Under the pieces are notes generated by a model, which was not told the origin of the DNA, did not search any database, and saw only the letters and a program-made list of their open reading frames with translations. Below are positions 1-8,229 of a stretch of DNA of 19,197 nt, piece after piece (positions within the stretch are counted from its first letter, which is position 1; the number at the start of each line of letters is the position of its first letter). Source of the DNA: JAXFQS01 sp034178815 (GTDB lineage Bacteria; Verrucomicrobiota; Kiritimatiellia; RFP12; DVOR01); assembly GCA_034178815.1 (NCBI GenBank), contig JAXFQS010000102.1, forward strand, positions 1-19,197. Direction: 5' to 3'. Position numbers and translations under genes: made by a program.

Positions 1-96
1 GACTGTTCGTGGAGGTGCGCCTGATGTGTGTGGGGGGGCTATCGGGTGGATGGTTGGTGCGTCTCCGTAGCGGAAGGTTGGTATCTGCGGGGGCAG

Positions 97-150
97 GAGA
101 TGGGTTGCTTGCGGAGGAATGGGTTGGCAGGTTTGGGAGGAATGGGTTGC
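97..150. repeat. Short imperfect direct repeats (ATGGGTTG core)
   Basis: The core ATGGGTTG occurs at 100-107, 119-126 and 142-149. The last two copies share the longer string GGAGGAATGGGTTG (113-126 and 136-149). GGTTG-N-TATCTG also appears twice, near 76 and near 145. Spacing of 19 and 23 bases is irregular, so this is a degenerate tandem repeat rather than an array. No function is evident. Confidence 0.45.
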
Positions 151-740
151 TATCTGAAGGGACGGGAGGTTGCCACGCAGTCGTCTGGGGAAGGGGAATG
201 TGGAACGGATTGGGGCTGACGCGTGGGGGCGGAATGGTGTCGGGGGCGGGGCTGGAAGTGCGTTTTGTGCCGAGCGGTGGGGCGGCGTTAGCGGGGCGAT
301 CCGATTGGCTTTTTTGGGGGACTGGTGGTGGCTGTGGTGTTTCGCCTGCCGCGCTCCGGATGTCGGCGGGATAATGTTCTGACTAGTGGGTTAGGGGCGT
401 TTCCCGAAGGTTGGCGGATGGGCGTGTCTGCTTCTATTGCGCACTCAAGAAGGGGCGCAAGGAGTTCTCCTTGTCGGTTGAAGCGATTGGCGGTGTCGAT
501 CTTGGTGGCGGATTTGCTTTGGGGCTAGGCGATGCTATGCGGCTCTCCAACGGGTGGTTGTGGACGGCGGGTTTGTCGGCATCCGATTGGGACTGCTTGG
601 TGATTGGGTGTCCGTCCACAGGTACGGGGGATTCCAAGGTCTGCGGCCACTTCCTTTTGGTCTATTCCGGTTACGGGGGGGCGAGAGGGGCGACACGAGG
701 GCTTGGGGTAAAAGATGGAAAACGAAGCCCCCGGAAGGTG

Positions 741-762
741 TTCATCCATCGGGATGGGTGAA
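741..762. other. Inverted repeat / stem-loop about 50 bases past the lptD stop
   Basis: TTCATCCAT and ATGGGTGAA flank the loop CGGG. On the plus strand all nine pairs form, one of them G-U. On the minus strand, which is the direction of lptD transcription, one pair becomes A-C. There is no T-run right after the stem in either direction, so it is not a standard intrinsic terminator. It may be a transcript-end stabiliser of the lptD message, or chance. Confidence 0.3.
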
Positions 763-811
763 TGGAACTTCAGGGGGCGTTGGGGGCTGGTCTGCCGGAG
801 GTGGTGGTGGG

Positions 812-3103
812 CTACCAGCGGCGCCAGGGCTCGTGGGGATTGGCGGGCGTGGCGTTGAACCAGACGGTCAGGCCGGCACGCCAGTCGGTGTCGTAGTCGG
901 TGCCGTCGATACGGGTGTAGGACGGCAGGCAGGCACCGTAGAGACAGAATGTGACGCAGTCGAGGGCGTACTGCAGATAGCCGCCAATCTCTTCGAGGTC
1001 GCCGGAGTCGGTGTTGCCCCGGGCGTAGATGTTCCAACTGAAGAGATCGGTGAGTTGATGCGTGAAGTAGCCGTAGAGGACGGTGTCGTCTACAGTGTCG
1101 CGCCAATAATAGTCGTAGATTTCGTGGTTGCGGCTGTTGGCGCCGAAGCCGAAGGCGACGGGGGAGAGATCGACATGGAGCCCGGCGTTGGCGTAGGCGA
1201 GTTTGCCGTTCTCGGGGTCGTATTCGCCGATGCCCACGAGAGAGACCTGTTCGATGGGGCGCCAGACGAGCCTTGCGCCGGCTACGCGGAAGCCGGTATC
1301 CCGGGCGTTGCGGTGCAGGGTGGCGTCGGCAAGGGTGGCGCGGCCGTCGAAGAGAGAGTAGTCGGAACCGTTCTCGAAGAGGTAGACACCGTAGAGGTCG
1401 AGGTCGACGACGGGTGGCGCGGTGCGGTCTTTGAGTTGCTGGAAGAGGTTGCGCACGCCGAAGCGCAGGCCGTGGTACTCGTGGTTGGGGTAGATGCCAT
1501 CCTCTCCGAAGCGGTCAAGCCAGTCGTACTCGCGGTCATATCGGTCGAATGCGTAGTTGGATCCGTCTTTCATACCGATGGGGTCGGTGACATAGGTGTA
1601 GTCGAAGTAGGGCTTGAAGGTGTGGCGGATGGTGGTGTAGTCGGCGGAGAATCGCGCCTGCCCTTCGAGTCCGAACTCAAGTACATTGCGGGACTTGTTG
1701 GCATCGTCCTTTCCGATGGCCGGCTCGGCATCGTCGTAGAGCGTCCCGCGCCAGCCCGCGCGCGGCGTGAAGGTTAGCCCGTCGACAGGTGATATCGGGC
1801 GCTTGAGGAAGTGGCGGGTATCGACGCGCACGGTGTCATAGTCCATCCACTGCCCAGGGGCGTATTTGTAGATAGGGTCGGCGTCCTCGAACACGCGGGG
1901 CTTGCGGTGGTAGTAGCCGACACGCGTGGAGGACTCATAGTAGAAACGCTGCCAGAGGTCGTAGGGCGCAATGTCGAGGTAGACCTCGGGGAGTTTGGAG
2001 ACACCGCCGAAGAAGTCGTTGAGCGAACCATTGACAAGCGCGCCGGCGAGCCACGCGTGCTCGCGGTGCTCGTAGTTGATTTGGTTGATGGTTTGACTTT
2101 GGGCGCGATAATCGTTTTGGCGGAAGTCGTTGAGGAACTCGGTATCGCTCAGATAGGTGCCTTGCGCAGTGACACGGTCGCGCGGCGAGAGGTCGACTGC
2201 GTGTTTGGCGGCGAGGATATAGCGGTCGCGGTGCACCGGGGATTCCCAGTTGCGGTCGCTACGGTCGTGGTGTGAGAGGTCTTGGTCGTGAATCCAGTAG
2301 GAGTGGAAACTGCCCGTGCCCCAGTCACCGAAGTCCCAGTTGAAGTCTTGCCCGAGCCCTGCGCCGCGCTTCCAGTAGAGGTCGAGGTGCGTGTTGGCGT
2401 CCAGCGAATTGCCCTGCTTGCGGTCGCGGTAGATGTTCCAGATGTAGTTGTTCAGGAGTGCGGGACCCCACTTGGAGCGGTAGACCGGATTGGCCCGGAG
2501 CCCGTAGTGGGCGTTGAGATCGCGGTACCACCAAGGGAAGTAGCCCACGGGTATCCCCAGCACCCACGGTACGGCACCTTTGAGCGTCGCACAGTCGTTC
2601 TCGCGCAGGCGCACCTCGTCGGCCGAAATCGACCAGTGCCAGAAATGCCAGTCATTGGTGCAGGTCGTCGCCTGGGCGCGGGAGAGGACAAAGGTGCCGT
2701 CCTCTTCGCGGCGCAGACCTTCGAAGCCGAGAGAGTAGTCGCCGGTGGTTTTGAGCACGCCCGCGGAGACGGTTGCTTTGCCCGTCCGCGGGTTGTACTG
2801 GATGCGTTCGCCCCTCCAGGAGCCTAAGCCCTCGCGTTTGAGGATGACATGGCCTTGGGCTGTGACATCCCCGGTTTGCTGATTGATGGACATCGAATCA
2901 GCGGCGAGGGTGTTGTCCCCGTGGCGGAGTCGAGCGTTGCCGGAAGCGGTGGTGATTCCGCTCTTCCGGTCGGTGTCGAACTTGTCCGCGGTGAGCTGTA
3001 TGGCCTTGTCTTGTCCACCGGTGCCGAATACGGGAAAAATCTCCGGGGCGGCGGACACCAGCAGGGCCAGCAGGCAGAGACCAGAAAGCAGGGCGTTGCG
3101 CAT
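812..3103 (-). CDS. lptD: LPS-assembly outer-membrane protein LptD
   Basis: This 763-residue protein is probably the beta-barrel that inserts lipopolysaccharide into the outer leaflet together with LptE. Residues 1-19 form a signal peptide with a hydrophobic core and an SAA end. Residues about 36-120 look like the OstA/LptA-like periplasmic domain, with repeated short strands such as TASGNARLRHGDNTLAADS. The rest is rich in alternating aromatic and polar strands typical of the barrel, with GIPVGYFPWWY near 183-193. Cysteines at about 148 and 171 and three near 716-725 could form the N-to-C disulfides that the family needs, although the spacing differs from E. coli. Length is close to E. coli LptD (about 780). 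The ATG follows GAGGAG with 7-base spacing, and the TGA of rng lies inside that site, suggesting coupling. It is the last gene of the mre-type operon. Barrel identity rests on overall pattern and the OstA domain. Confidence 0.88.
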   Translation of the reverse strand: MRNALLSGLCLLALLVSAAPEIFPVFGTGGQDKAIQLTADKFDTDRKSGITTASGNARLRHGDNTLAADSMSINQQTGDVTAQGHVILKREGLGSWRGERIQYNPRTGKATVSAGVLKTTGDYSLGFEGLRREEDGTFVLSRAQATTCTNDWHFWHWSISADEVRLRENDCATLKGAVPWVLGIPVGYFPWWYRDLNAHYGLRANPVYRSKWGPALLNNYIWNIYRDRKQGNSLDANTHLDLYWKRGAGLGQDFNWDFGDWGTGSFHSYWIHDQDLSHHDRSDRNWESPVHRDRYILAAKHAVDLSPRDRVTAQGTYLSDTEFLNDFRQNDYRAQSQTINQINYEHREHAWLAGALVNGSLNDFFGGVSKLPEVYLDIAPYDLWQRFYYESSTRVGYYHRKPRVFEDADPIYKYAPGQWMDYDTVRVDTRHFLKRPISPVDGLTFTPRAGWRGTLYDDAEPAIGKDDANKSRNVLEFGLEGQARFSADYTTIRHTFKPYFDYTYVTDPIGMKDGSNYAFDRYDREYDWLDRFGEDGIYPNHEYHGLRFGVRNLFQQLKDRTAPPVVDLDLYGVYLFENGSDYSLFDGRATLADATLHRNARDTGFRVAGARLVWRPIEQVSLVGIGEYDPENGKLAYANAGLHVDLSPVAFGFGANSRNHEIYDYYWRDTVDDTVLYGYFTHQLTDLFSWNIYARGNTDSGDLEEIGGYLQYALDCVTFCLYGACLPSYTRIDGTDYDTDWRAGLTVWFNATPANPHEPWRRW

Positions 3104-3114
3104 AGATTGGCTCC

Positions 3115-4710
3115 TCAGCAGCCTTTCGACTCGCCGGCCTGGTAGAGAATCTGGCCTCGGTCGTCGAGTATGGAGAAGGACTCGGGGTGGCGTGTCATTT
3201 CGGTCTTGAAGGTGAGATGACCGCCGTAGCGCTTTTGCAGGTCGACGAGGATCTGCTCGTCTTCCGTGCGGAGGCGTTCAAGCACGCTCGGGGCGATGAG
3301 GATTTGCAGTTCCGGGTGCGGCTGGCGGTCTTTTTGGTAGCGGCGCATGACGGCGCAAATCTGCCGCTGGATGTCCACGCTCAGGGCCAGGGGAGACTTG
3401 ATGACACCGTGCCCGTGGCAGTAGGGACAGTCCTGGTACATCTGCGAGAGCAGACTCTCCTCCTGTCTCTGACGGGTCATCTCCATCAGACCCAAATCGG
3501 TGATGGGAAGCACATTGGTGCGTGCGCGGTCGCGTTTGAGGGCGGCGCGCATGGCTTTGTAGACCTGGTTCTGGTGTTTGCGCGACTTCATATCGATGAG
3601 GTCGAGCACGACGAGCCCGCCGATGTTGCGCAATCGGAGTTGTCGGGCGACTTCCTCCACGGCTTCGAGGTTGACTTCGAGGATGGCTTCTTCTTGCGAG
3701 CCTTTGCCGCGGTGGCGCCCAGTGTTGACATCGACTGCGATGAGGGCTTCGGTCTCGTCGATGACGAGGTAGGCGCCGGATTTGAGGGTGACCTTTCGGC
3801 GGAAAGTCTCTTCGAGCTGGCGTTCGAGGCCGTAATAGTCGAAGATAGGCTGTGGGTTGGTGTAGAGGCTGATGACTTTGCGGGCACGGCGGGAGATGCG
3901 TCCGGCGATTTCGCGGATTCGTTCGTAGGAGTCGGGGTCGTCTATGACGACGCGGTCGACATCTTCGGTGAGCCAGTCGCGGACGACGCGTTCGATGAGG
4001 TCGGGCTCTTGGTAGACCATGCTCGGGGCGCGTTTGGTGCGTATGTTGTCTTGGAGCTGGTTGTAGACATCGAGGAGGTTTCGGAGGTCTCTGGCAAAGG
4101 CGAGTTTGCCGGCTCCGGCTCCGACGGTGCGTACAATCAGGCCGAGGTCGTCGGGCATTTTGACGGATTTGAGGCGGTCGAGGATCTTTTTGAGGCGGAC
4201 GCGCTCTTCGGCGTCTCCTATTTTGCGGGAGACTCCGCGCAGGGCACACCCGGGCATCATAACGAGGTAGCGTCCGGGGAGGCTGAGGTTGGCGGAGACG
4301 CGGGGGCCTTTGGTGCTGATGGAGTCTTTGGTTATCTGGACGATAATCTCGGATCCTGGCGGGAAGCGGCGGGCGATCTCTTCATTGGAGATGCGGCGTC
4401 TGCGGTTGGAGCGGCGGCGGTCGTCGTCTTCGTCGTCGAGGCGTCCATCGTCATCTGGGAGCATGTCCCAGTAGTGGAGGAAGGCGTTTTTCTTGAGTCC
4501 GATGTCGACGAATGCGGCCTGGAGGTCGTGTTCTAGGTTCTGTATGCGGCCTTTGAAGATGCAGCCGACGAGGCGTTCTTCGGTCGGGTGTTCGACCTGG
4601 AATTCCTCGATTTTGCCGTTCTCGACGACGGCGACACGGGTTTCGAGTTTCTCGACATTGATGATGATTTCGCGTTTGGGCGTCTTTTTCTTGAATAACC
4701 AACCGAACAT
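3115..4710 (-). CDS. rng: Ribonuclease G/E family endoribonuclease
   Basis: This 531-residue enzyme cleaves single-stranded RNA in mRNA turnover and rRNA maturation. Residues 36-145 form the S1-type RNA-binding region (VGCIFKGRIQNLEHDLQAAF, then GLKKNAFLH). The DNase-I-like catalytic core carries the two metal-binding aspartates, D327 in AVDVNTG and D370 in VVLDLIDM. They are 43 residues apart, as in E. coli RNase E (303 and 346). CPYCHGHG at 428-435 is the zinc-link motif. There is no long C-terminal degradosome scaffold, so it is RNase G-like in size. Residues 86-106 carry an acidic-then-arginine-rich insertion within the S1 part. The ATG at 4710 follows AAGGA with about 9 bases of spacing. 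Gap to rodA is 27 bases. Linkage to mreCD recalls the mreBCD-yhdE-rng order of E. coli. Assignment is firm; RNase G versus short RNase E is a naming choice. Confidence 0.96.
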   Translation of the reverse strand: MFGWLFKKKTPKREIIINVEKLETRVAVVENGKIEEFQVEHPTEERLVGCIFKGRIQNLEHDLQAAFVDIGLKKNAFLHYWDMLPDDDGRLDDEDDDRRRSNRRRRISNEEIARRFPPGSEIIVQITKDSISTKGPRVSANLSLPGRYLVMMPGCALRGVSRKIGDAEERVRLKKILDRLKSVKMPDDLGLIVRTVGAGAGKLAFARDLRNLLDVYNQLQDNIRTKRAPSMVYQEPDLIERVVRDWLTEDVDRVVIDDPDSYERIREIAGRISRRARKVISLYTNPQPIFDYYGLERQLEETFRRKVTLKSGAYLVIDETEALIAVDVNTGRHRGKGSQEEAILEVNLEAVEEVARQLRLRNIGGLVVLDLIDMKSRKHQNQVYKAMRAALKRDRARTNVLPITDLGLMEMTRQRQEESLLSQMYQDCPYCHGHGVIKSPLALSVDIQRQICAVMRRYQKDRQPHPELQILIAPSVLERLRTEDEQILVDLQKRYGGHLTFKTEMTRHPESFSILDDRGQILYQAGESKGC

Positions 4711-4737
4711 GGATGAAATTCCTTGGCAGGAGTCAGC

Positions 4738-5928
4738 CTAGCGTCGTTCTGGACGGGTGCGGTTTTGCCGCGTGTGCCGGGAGATGCTTTCAAGCAGTCC
4801 GACGGCCGCCATCATGACGATCATGAATGTCCCTCCGTAGCTGACGAATGGGAGGGGCAAGCCGGTAATCGGCAGGAGACCAATGGTCATGCAAATGTTA
4901 ATAAATACATGACAGAAAATCAAGGTTGTAATGCCGGTGGCGAGGAGTTTCCCTGAATTGTCGGGGCAGCGGCAGCCAATCCAGACGCCGGGAAGGAGCA
5001 GAACGGGGAGGTAGAGGGCGAGTAGCAGGCAACTTCCGGCGTAGCCGAGTTCTTCAGCGATGACGGGGAAGATGAAGTCGTTTGCGGAGACGGACGAGGG
5101 CAGGTAGCCTAGGCCGTTCTGGGTACCTTTGCCCCAGCCTTTGCCCCAGGCGCCGCCGGAGCCGACGGCGATTTCGGACTGGCGTTTGTTGTATCCGGCG
5201 CCGTGGATGTCGCGGTCGGGGAAGAGGAAGACCATGACGCGGCGGTACTGGTGGGGGCGCAGTCCGGTGGCTTTGACGAGCAGGTCGCGGCGTTCGGGCG
5301 GGAGGTTGCCGGTCTCGGCGACCTGCACGGCGACGAGTTCGAAGGCGATGGCGAGGGCGGCGACGCTCACCAGGGGCCAAAGGATGCGTGGGGCGACATT
5401 GGCGACGAAGAGCATTGCGAAGACGGTCGGCGCCAGCACCAGCGCGGTGCCAAGGTCGGGCTGGACGAGGATTAGCAGGGTCGGCACGCCCGCGATGGCG
5501 GCGGTCAGCAACAGCCCTTTGAAGCCGCGCAGGGCGGGGTAGCGCCCCAGCAGGTCGGCAAGCAGGAGGATGACGGCGATTTTGGCCAGTTCGGAGGGCT
5601 GGATGCCGAAGACCCACCGCCGGGCTCCCATCGTCTCGGTGCCGAAGAGCAGCACGCATACCAACAACAGGAGGGTGCCGGTATACGCCAATGGGCTCCA
5701 CTTGAGTAAACCTTTGTAGTCCACCAGTGCCAACCCCACGAGCAGAAAGGTGCCTACCGCCAGAAAGCCGATATGCTTCACCCACAGCAGGCTGGGCGCC
5801 CCCGTGCGCACCGAGCAGGCGCTACAGATGAATGCCGTCCCGAGGCAGGAGAGCAGAATCGCCCCCACCGCTGGCAGCCAGTTCGTCCAGCCCCCGTTCC
5901 GCCCCGACCGGTTCGCCGCCTCAGTCAT
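4738..5928 (-). CDS. rodA: Rod-shape SEDS peptidoglycan glycosyltransferase RodA
   Basis: This 396-residue, roughly ten-helix SEDS protein polymerises lipid II into glycan strands during side-wall elongation, in complex with the PBP2 encoded just upstream. Family motifs are GIQPSELAKIA (108-118), VQPDLGTAL (155-163), the periplasmic loop ending in SANDFIFPVIAEELG (281-295), where D284 matches the catalytic aspartate of E. coli RodA (D262), and TGLPLPFVSYGG (355-366). RodA rather than FtsW is supported by its PBP2, MreC and MreD neighbours. The start ATG at 5926-5928 overlaps the mrdA stop by 8 bases and is preceded directly by an exceptionally strong ribosome-binding site. Base composition changes within the gene: the N-terminal part is C-rich on the plus strand and the rest is G-rich. 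Confidence 0.96.
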   Translation of the reverse strand: MTEAANRSGRNGGWTNWLPAVGAILLSCLGTAFICSACSVRTGAPSLLWVKHIGFLAVGTFLLVGLALVDYKGLLKWSPLAYTGTLLLLVCVLLFGTETMGARRWVFGIQPSELAKIAVILLLADLLGRYPALRGFKGLLLTAAIAGVPTLLILVQPDLGTALVLAPTVFAMLFVANVAPRILWPLVSVAALAIAFELVAVQVAETGNLPPERRDLLVKATGLRPHQYRRVMVFLFPDRDIHGAGYNKRQSEIAVGSGGAWGKGWGKGTQNGLGYLPSSVSANDFIFPVIAEELGYAGSCLLLALYLPVLLLPGVWIGCRCPDNSGKLLATGITTLIFCHVFINICMTIGLLPITGLPLPFVSYGGTFMIVMMAAVGLLESISRHTRQNRTRPERR

Positions 5929-7726
5929 GGATCACCTCCGAATCCGGCACCTCCCGGGCGACATCCTCCAGCCCGAGCGCCGCCACCAGAGCCTTCCGCG
6001 CCAAAGGCGCCGCCGTCACCCCGCCCGACTGCCCGTCCTCCACCACCACGGCCACCGCCGCCTTCGCCTCGTCCGCCGGCGCATAGGCAATCATCCAGGT
6101 GAACTTCTTGCGCTGACCGTCGCGATCGTACTCCGCCGTACCCGTCTTCGCCGCCACCCGGATCCCCGGAATCGCCGCCCGTCGCCCGCTTCCGAACTCC
6201 GTCACCGCGACCATCCCCTCCCGTACCGCAACCAAATCCTCCGGACGCCAAGAAGTCGGGCGCGACGGCGGAACACCCCGCCCCATCAGCAAATGCGGGC
6301 GCACAATCCGCCCCCCATTCGCCAAAGCCGCCGCCCCCACCGCCATCTGCAAAGGCGTCGTCAGCAGCGTACCCTGCCCAATCGCCACCAGGCTCGTGTC
6401 ACTCGCCCGCCAAGGCTCCCCCAGCGCCTGGAGTTTCCACTCCGGCGTCGGCAAAAGCCCCCTCGACTCCGCCGGCAGATCGATACCCGTCCGCGCCCCG
6501 AGACCCAACTCCCGCCCCACCCGCGCAATCGCCCCGTAGCCCACCTCCTGCGCCAGATGGCAGAAATAGGGATTGCACGAATGCTCCAGCGCGTCGACCA
6601 GCCCCAACTCCCCGTGCCCATAAGTATTCCAGCAGCGGATGCGCGTGTGGCTCACCACATACTGCCCCTCGCACAGATGCGTCCAATTCGTCGAAAAACC
6701 CGCCCCCAGCGCAGCCAACGCCGTGAACGGCTTAAAAGTGCTGCCCGGAGGGTAAAGCCCCTGAACCGCCCGGTTCAGCAAAGGCTGGTGGCTCTCCGGA
6801 GCAATCAACGAACGCCAAAAGTCCGTAGACGGCGCCGGCGACATCGCATTGTTGTCATACCCCGGCTTCGACACCATCGCCAGCACCTCGCCCGTCTCCG
6901 GCACCAGCACCACTGCCGCCCCGCGCCGCTCCCCGAAAGCCTCCTCCAGCACCTTCTGAAGTTCAATATCCAGCGTCACCCGAATGTCCGACCCCGGCGC
7001 GGCGGGCTTGCCCGGTTGCACCTCGCGTCGGTACCCCCGAGAGTCAATCCGCACCAACTCCTCCCCGTTGCTGCCCGAAAGAATCGCGTCATACTGACGC
7101 TCCAATCCCGCCCGGCCCTTCATCTCCGGCAGGTAGAAATGGCTGGGCGAATCCGACGGCTCGGGGCGTACATTGCTGGTGTACCCCAACACCTGCGCCG
7201 CCGCCGATCCAAAGGGATAGTCCCGCTCGGGGAAAGCCACCAGTTCTGCCCCCGGAAAGTCGTCAAACCGCTCCGAAATAACCGCTTGGGCGACCTCGCC
7301 GACATGGCGGAACGCCACAATCGGACGGTAAGGCGTCTCATTGAGATGTCGGGCTATCCGACGGCGGGTGATGCACGGCTCCAGCCCCAATTCGTCGGCA
7401 ATCCGCCGCATGTGCGCGTCAATGTTGTTGACCGTGTTCGACCAAGCGCCCGGGCGGCGGAGTTCGTTGGGATGTAGCAGAATGCAGTAGTCCGGACGAT
7501 TGTCTGCCAAGACGGCCCCGTTGCGGTCGAGTATGCGCCCGCGGCGGCCGGGGGTTTGTCCGCGCCGGAGGCTTTGGCGGTCTTGTCCGCGGGTGAAATA
7601 AGCCTCTTCCTCAATCTGGATCCGGTGCAGGTTGACTAGGATGAGCAACCCGCCAAGGCAGAAGACCGCCGCCAGCGACAGCAGCCGCCAGATGGGGAAG
7701 GGGCGGTTCTCATCCTGCCCGCTCAT
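5921..7726 (-). CDS. mrdA: Penicillin-binding protein 2 (elongasome transpeptidase)
   Basis: This 601-residue class B penicillin-binding protein is the D,D-transpeptidase that cross-links new peptidoglycan with RodA. Residues about 11-33 are the single transmembrane anchor. The dimerisation/head region includes RRGRILDRNGAVLADN (61-76), the family's conserved N-terminal box. The catalytic domain shows all three penicilloyl-serine motifs: STFK with nucleophile S329, SCN at 383-385 and KTGT at 527-530. I chose the ATG at 7726 because AAGGAG lies 8 bases before it and it overlaps the mreD stop as ATGA. An upstream in-frame ATG at 7816 would add 30 Arg/Pro-rich residues before the anchor. The stop overlaps the rodA start. 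GC skew flips inside the gene near 7320. Assignment is firm. Confidence 0.97.
   Translation of the reverse strand: MSGQDENRPFPIWRLLSLAAVFCLGGLLILVNLHRIQIEEEAYFTRGQDRQSLRRGQTPGRRGRILDRNGAVLADNRPDYCILLHPNELRRPGAWSNTVNNIDAHMRRIADELGLEPCITRRRIARHLNETPYRPIVAFRHVGEVAQAVISERFDDFPGAELVAFPERDYPFGSAAAQVLGYTSNVRPEPSDSPSHFYLPEMKGRAGLERQYDAILSGSNGEELVRIDSRGYRREVQPGKPAAPGSDIRVTLDIELQKVLEEAFGERRGAAVVLVPETGEVLAMVSKPGYDNNAMSPAPSTDFWRSLIAPESHQPLLNRAVQGLYPPGSTFKPFTALAALGAGFSTNWTHLCEGQYVVSHTRIRCWNTYGHGELGLVDALEHSCNPYFCHLAQEVGYGAIARVGRELGLGARTGIDLPAESRGLLPTPEWKLQALGEPWRASDTSLVAIGQGTLLTTPLQMAVGAAALANGGRIVRPHLLMGRGVPPSRPTSWRPEDLVAVREGMVAVTEFGSGRRAAIPGIRVAAKTGTAEYDRDGQRKKFTWMIAYAPADEAKAAVAVVVEDGQSGGVTAAPLARKALVAALGLEDVAREVPDSEVIHD
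5929..5939 (-). promoter_or_regulatory. Near-ideal Shine-Dalgarno site for rodA
   Basis: Read on the minus strand, GGAGGTGATCC ends directly at the rodA ATG. This 11-mer is the exact complement of the conserved bacterial 16S rRNA 3' tail GGATCACCTCC. It lies entirely within the last codons of mrdA. The GGAGG core sits six bases from the ATG, which is workable spacing. Such full complementarity is rare and fixes the start codon. Confidence 0.8.
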
Positions 7727-8229
7727 AGGGCGAACTCCTTGGTTGTCGGCCGGGCGGCGGATTGGCTTCCGGGGCCGAAGAGGGCGGTCGAGATGGGGGG
7801 CACGATCCAGCCGCAAATCGCCCCGATTCCTGCGCAGACGAGCAGTCCGCGGATGCCTCCGATTGTGGCCGGATCAAGAATCCAAAGGGCGACCCAGATG
7901 CGTTGGGCGGGGACGAGCAGGAGGGTGAAAAGGGCGCAAAGGGGTTGCTTTCCGCGGGGCAGAATGGCTGCCAAGCGGTTGATGAGGGTGCCGGTAGCGA
8001 CGAACAGGGTTGTGTTGCAGCAGAGAGGGAGTTTGGAACCGCTGTCGAGGAGGATTCCAAGGATGGCGCACCAGAGAATGGTGGTCTGGAGTCGGCGGGT
8101 CAGGGCGATATGGACGGCGATGGCGGGTAGCAAGGGGAGTTTGACGCCGGCGATTGGAATGGTCTCCTGGAGTGCGCAGGCGAGCAGGAGGAAGGGGAGT
8201 GCGAGGAGGAATCTAGCGTGCCGGTTCAC
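7723..8229 (-). CDS. mreD: Rod shape-determining membrane protein MreD
   Basis: This 168-residue protein is almost entirely hydrophobic and contains about five transmembrane helices, with arginines at the loops. That matches MreD, the small inner-membrane component that helps assemble MreC, RodA and PBP2. Sequence conservation in this family is low, so identity depends mainly on position between mreC and mrdA, on size (E. coli MreD is 162 residues) and on topology. The start is GTG at 8229, inside the end of mreC with a 17-base overlap, and there is only a weak GAGAG-like site upstream. The TGA stop overlaps the mrdA start (ATGA). Both junctions point to translational coupling. Confidence 0.85.
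   Translation of the reverse strand: MNRHARFLLALPFLLLACALQETIPIAGVKLPLLPAIAVHIALTRRLQTTILWCAILGILLDSGSKLPLCCNTTLFVATGTLINRLAAILPRGKQPLCALFTLLLVPAQRIWVALWILDPATIGGIRGLLVCAGIGAICGWIVPPISTALFGPGSQSAARPTTKEFAL

Larger units (their letters stand above)
1..811. other. Gene-poor G-rich region downstream of lptD
   Basis: No convincing gene was found. The plus strand is rich in G runs and poor in A and C. On the minus strand no stop triplet occurs in two frames between 1 and about 382, but there is no ATG or GTG start in those frames, so no minus gene runs off the left edge. One plus frame is open from position 3 to a TAA at 372-374. It would encode a Gly/Trp/Arg-rich low-complexity peptide without a recognisable motif. 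It could be the tail of a gene entering from the left, but I do not favour this. The region also holds short direct repeats (97-150) and an inverted repeat (741-762). No tRNA, tmRNA or RNase P RNA signature was recognised. Confidence 0.55.

Noticed and set aside
3..374. Open plus-strand frame at the left edge, with a GTG at 9
   Set aside because: The product is Gly/Trp/Arg-rich with no domain, and other frames in this G-rich DNA are equally open because stops are rare. It remains possible as the tail of a gene from the left, but the sequence gives no support.
458..473. Inverted repeat CAAGGAG-TT-CTCCTTG
   Set aside because: A two-base loop is too tight for a stable hairpin, and no T-run or gene end is near; it is likely chance.
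675..708. Possible second G-quadruplex with loops of 5, 8 and 3
   Set aside because: One loop exceeds the usual limit of seven bases and the surrounding DNA is uniformly G-rich.
554..1777. Long plus-strand frame of about 400 codons opposite the end of lptD
   Set aside because: It is a Val/Gly/Glu-rich mirror of the C-ended codons of lptD on the other strand; lptD has real domain features and a ribosome-binding site.
3187..4536. Plus-strand frame of about 450 codons opposite rng
   Set aside because: It is the antisense shadow of a strongly conserved RNase G/E gene; its composition (Val, Gly, Asp, Phe) follows from the reverse complement.
5929..5939. Fragment of a 16S rRNA 3' end on the plus strand
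   Set aside because: Only the 11-base tail sequence matches; the bases around it are mrdA and rodA codons, so it is a ribosome-binding site on the minus strand.
5750..7477. Plus-strand frame of 575 codons opposite rodA and mrdA
   Set aside because: It is Arg/Pro/His-rich without motifs, and mrdA on the other strand has all three transpeptidase motifs.
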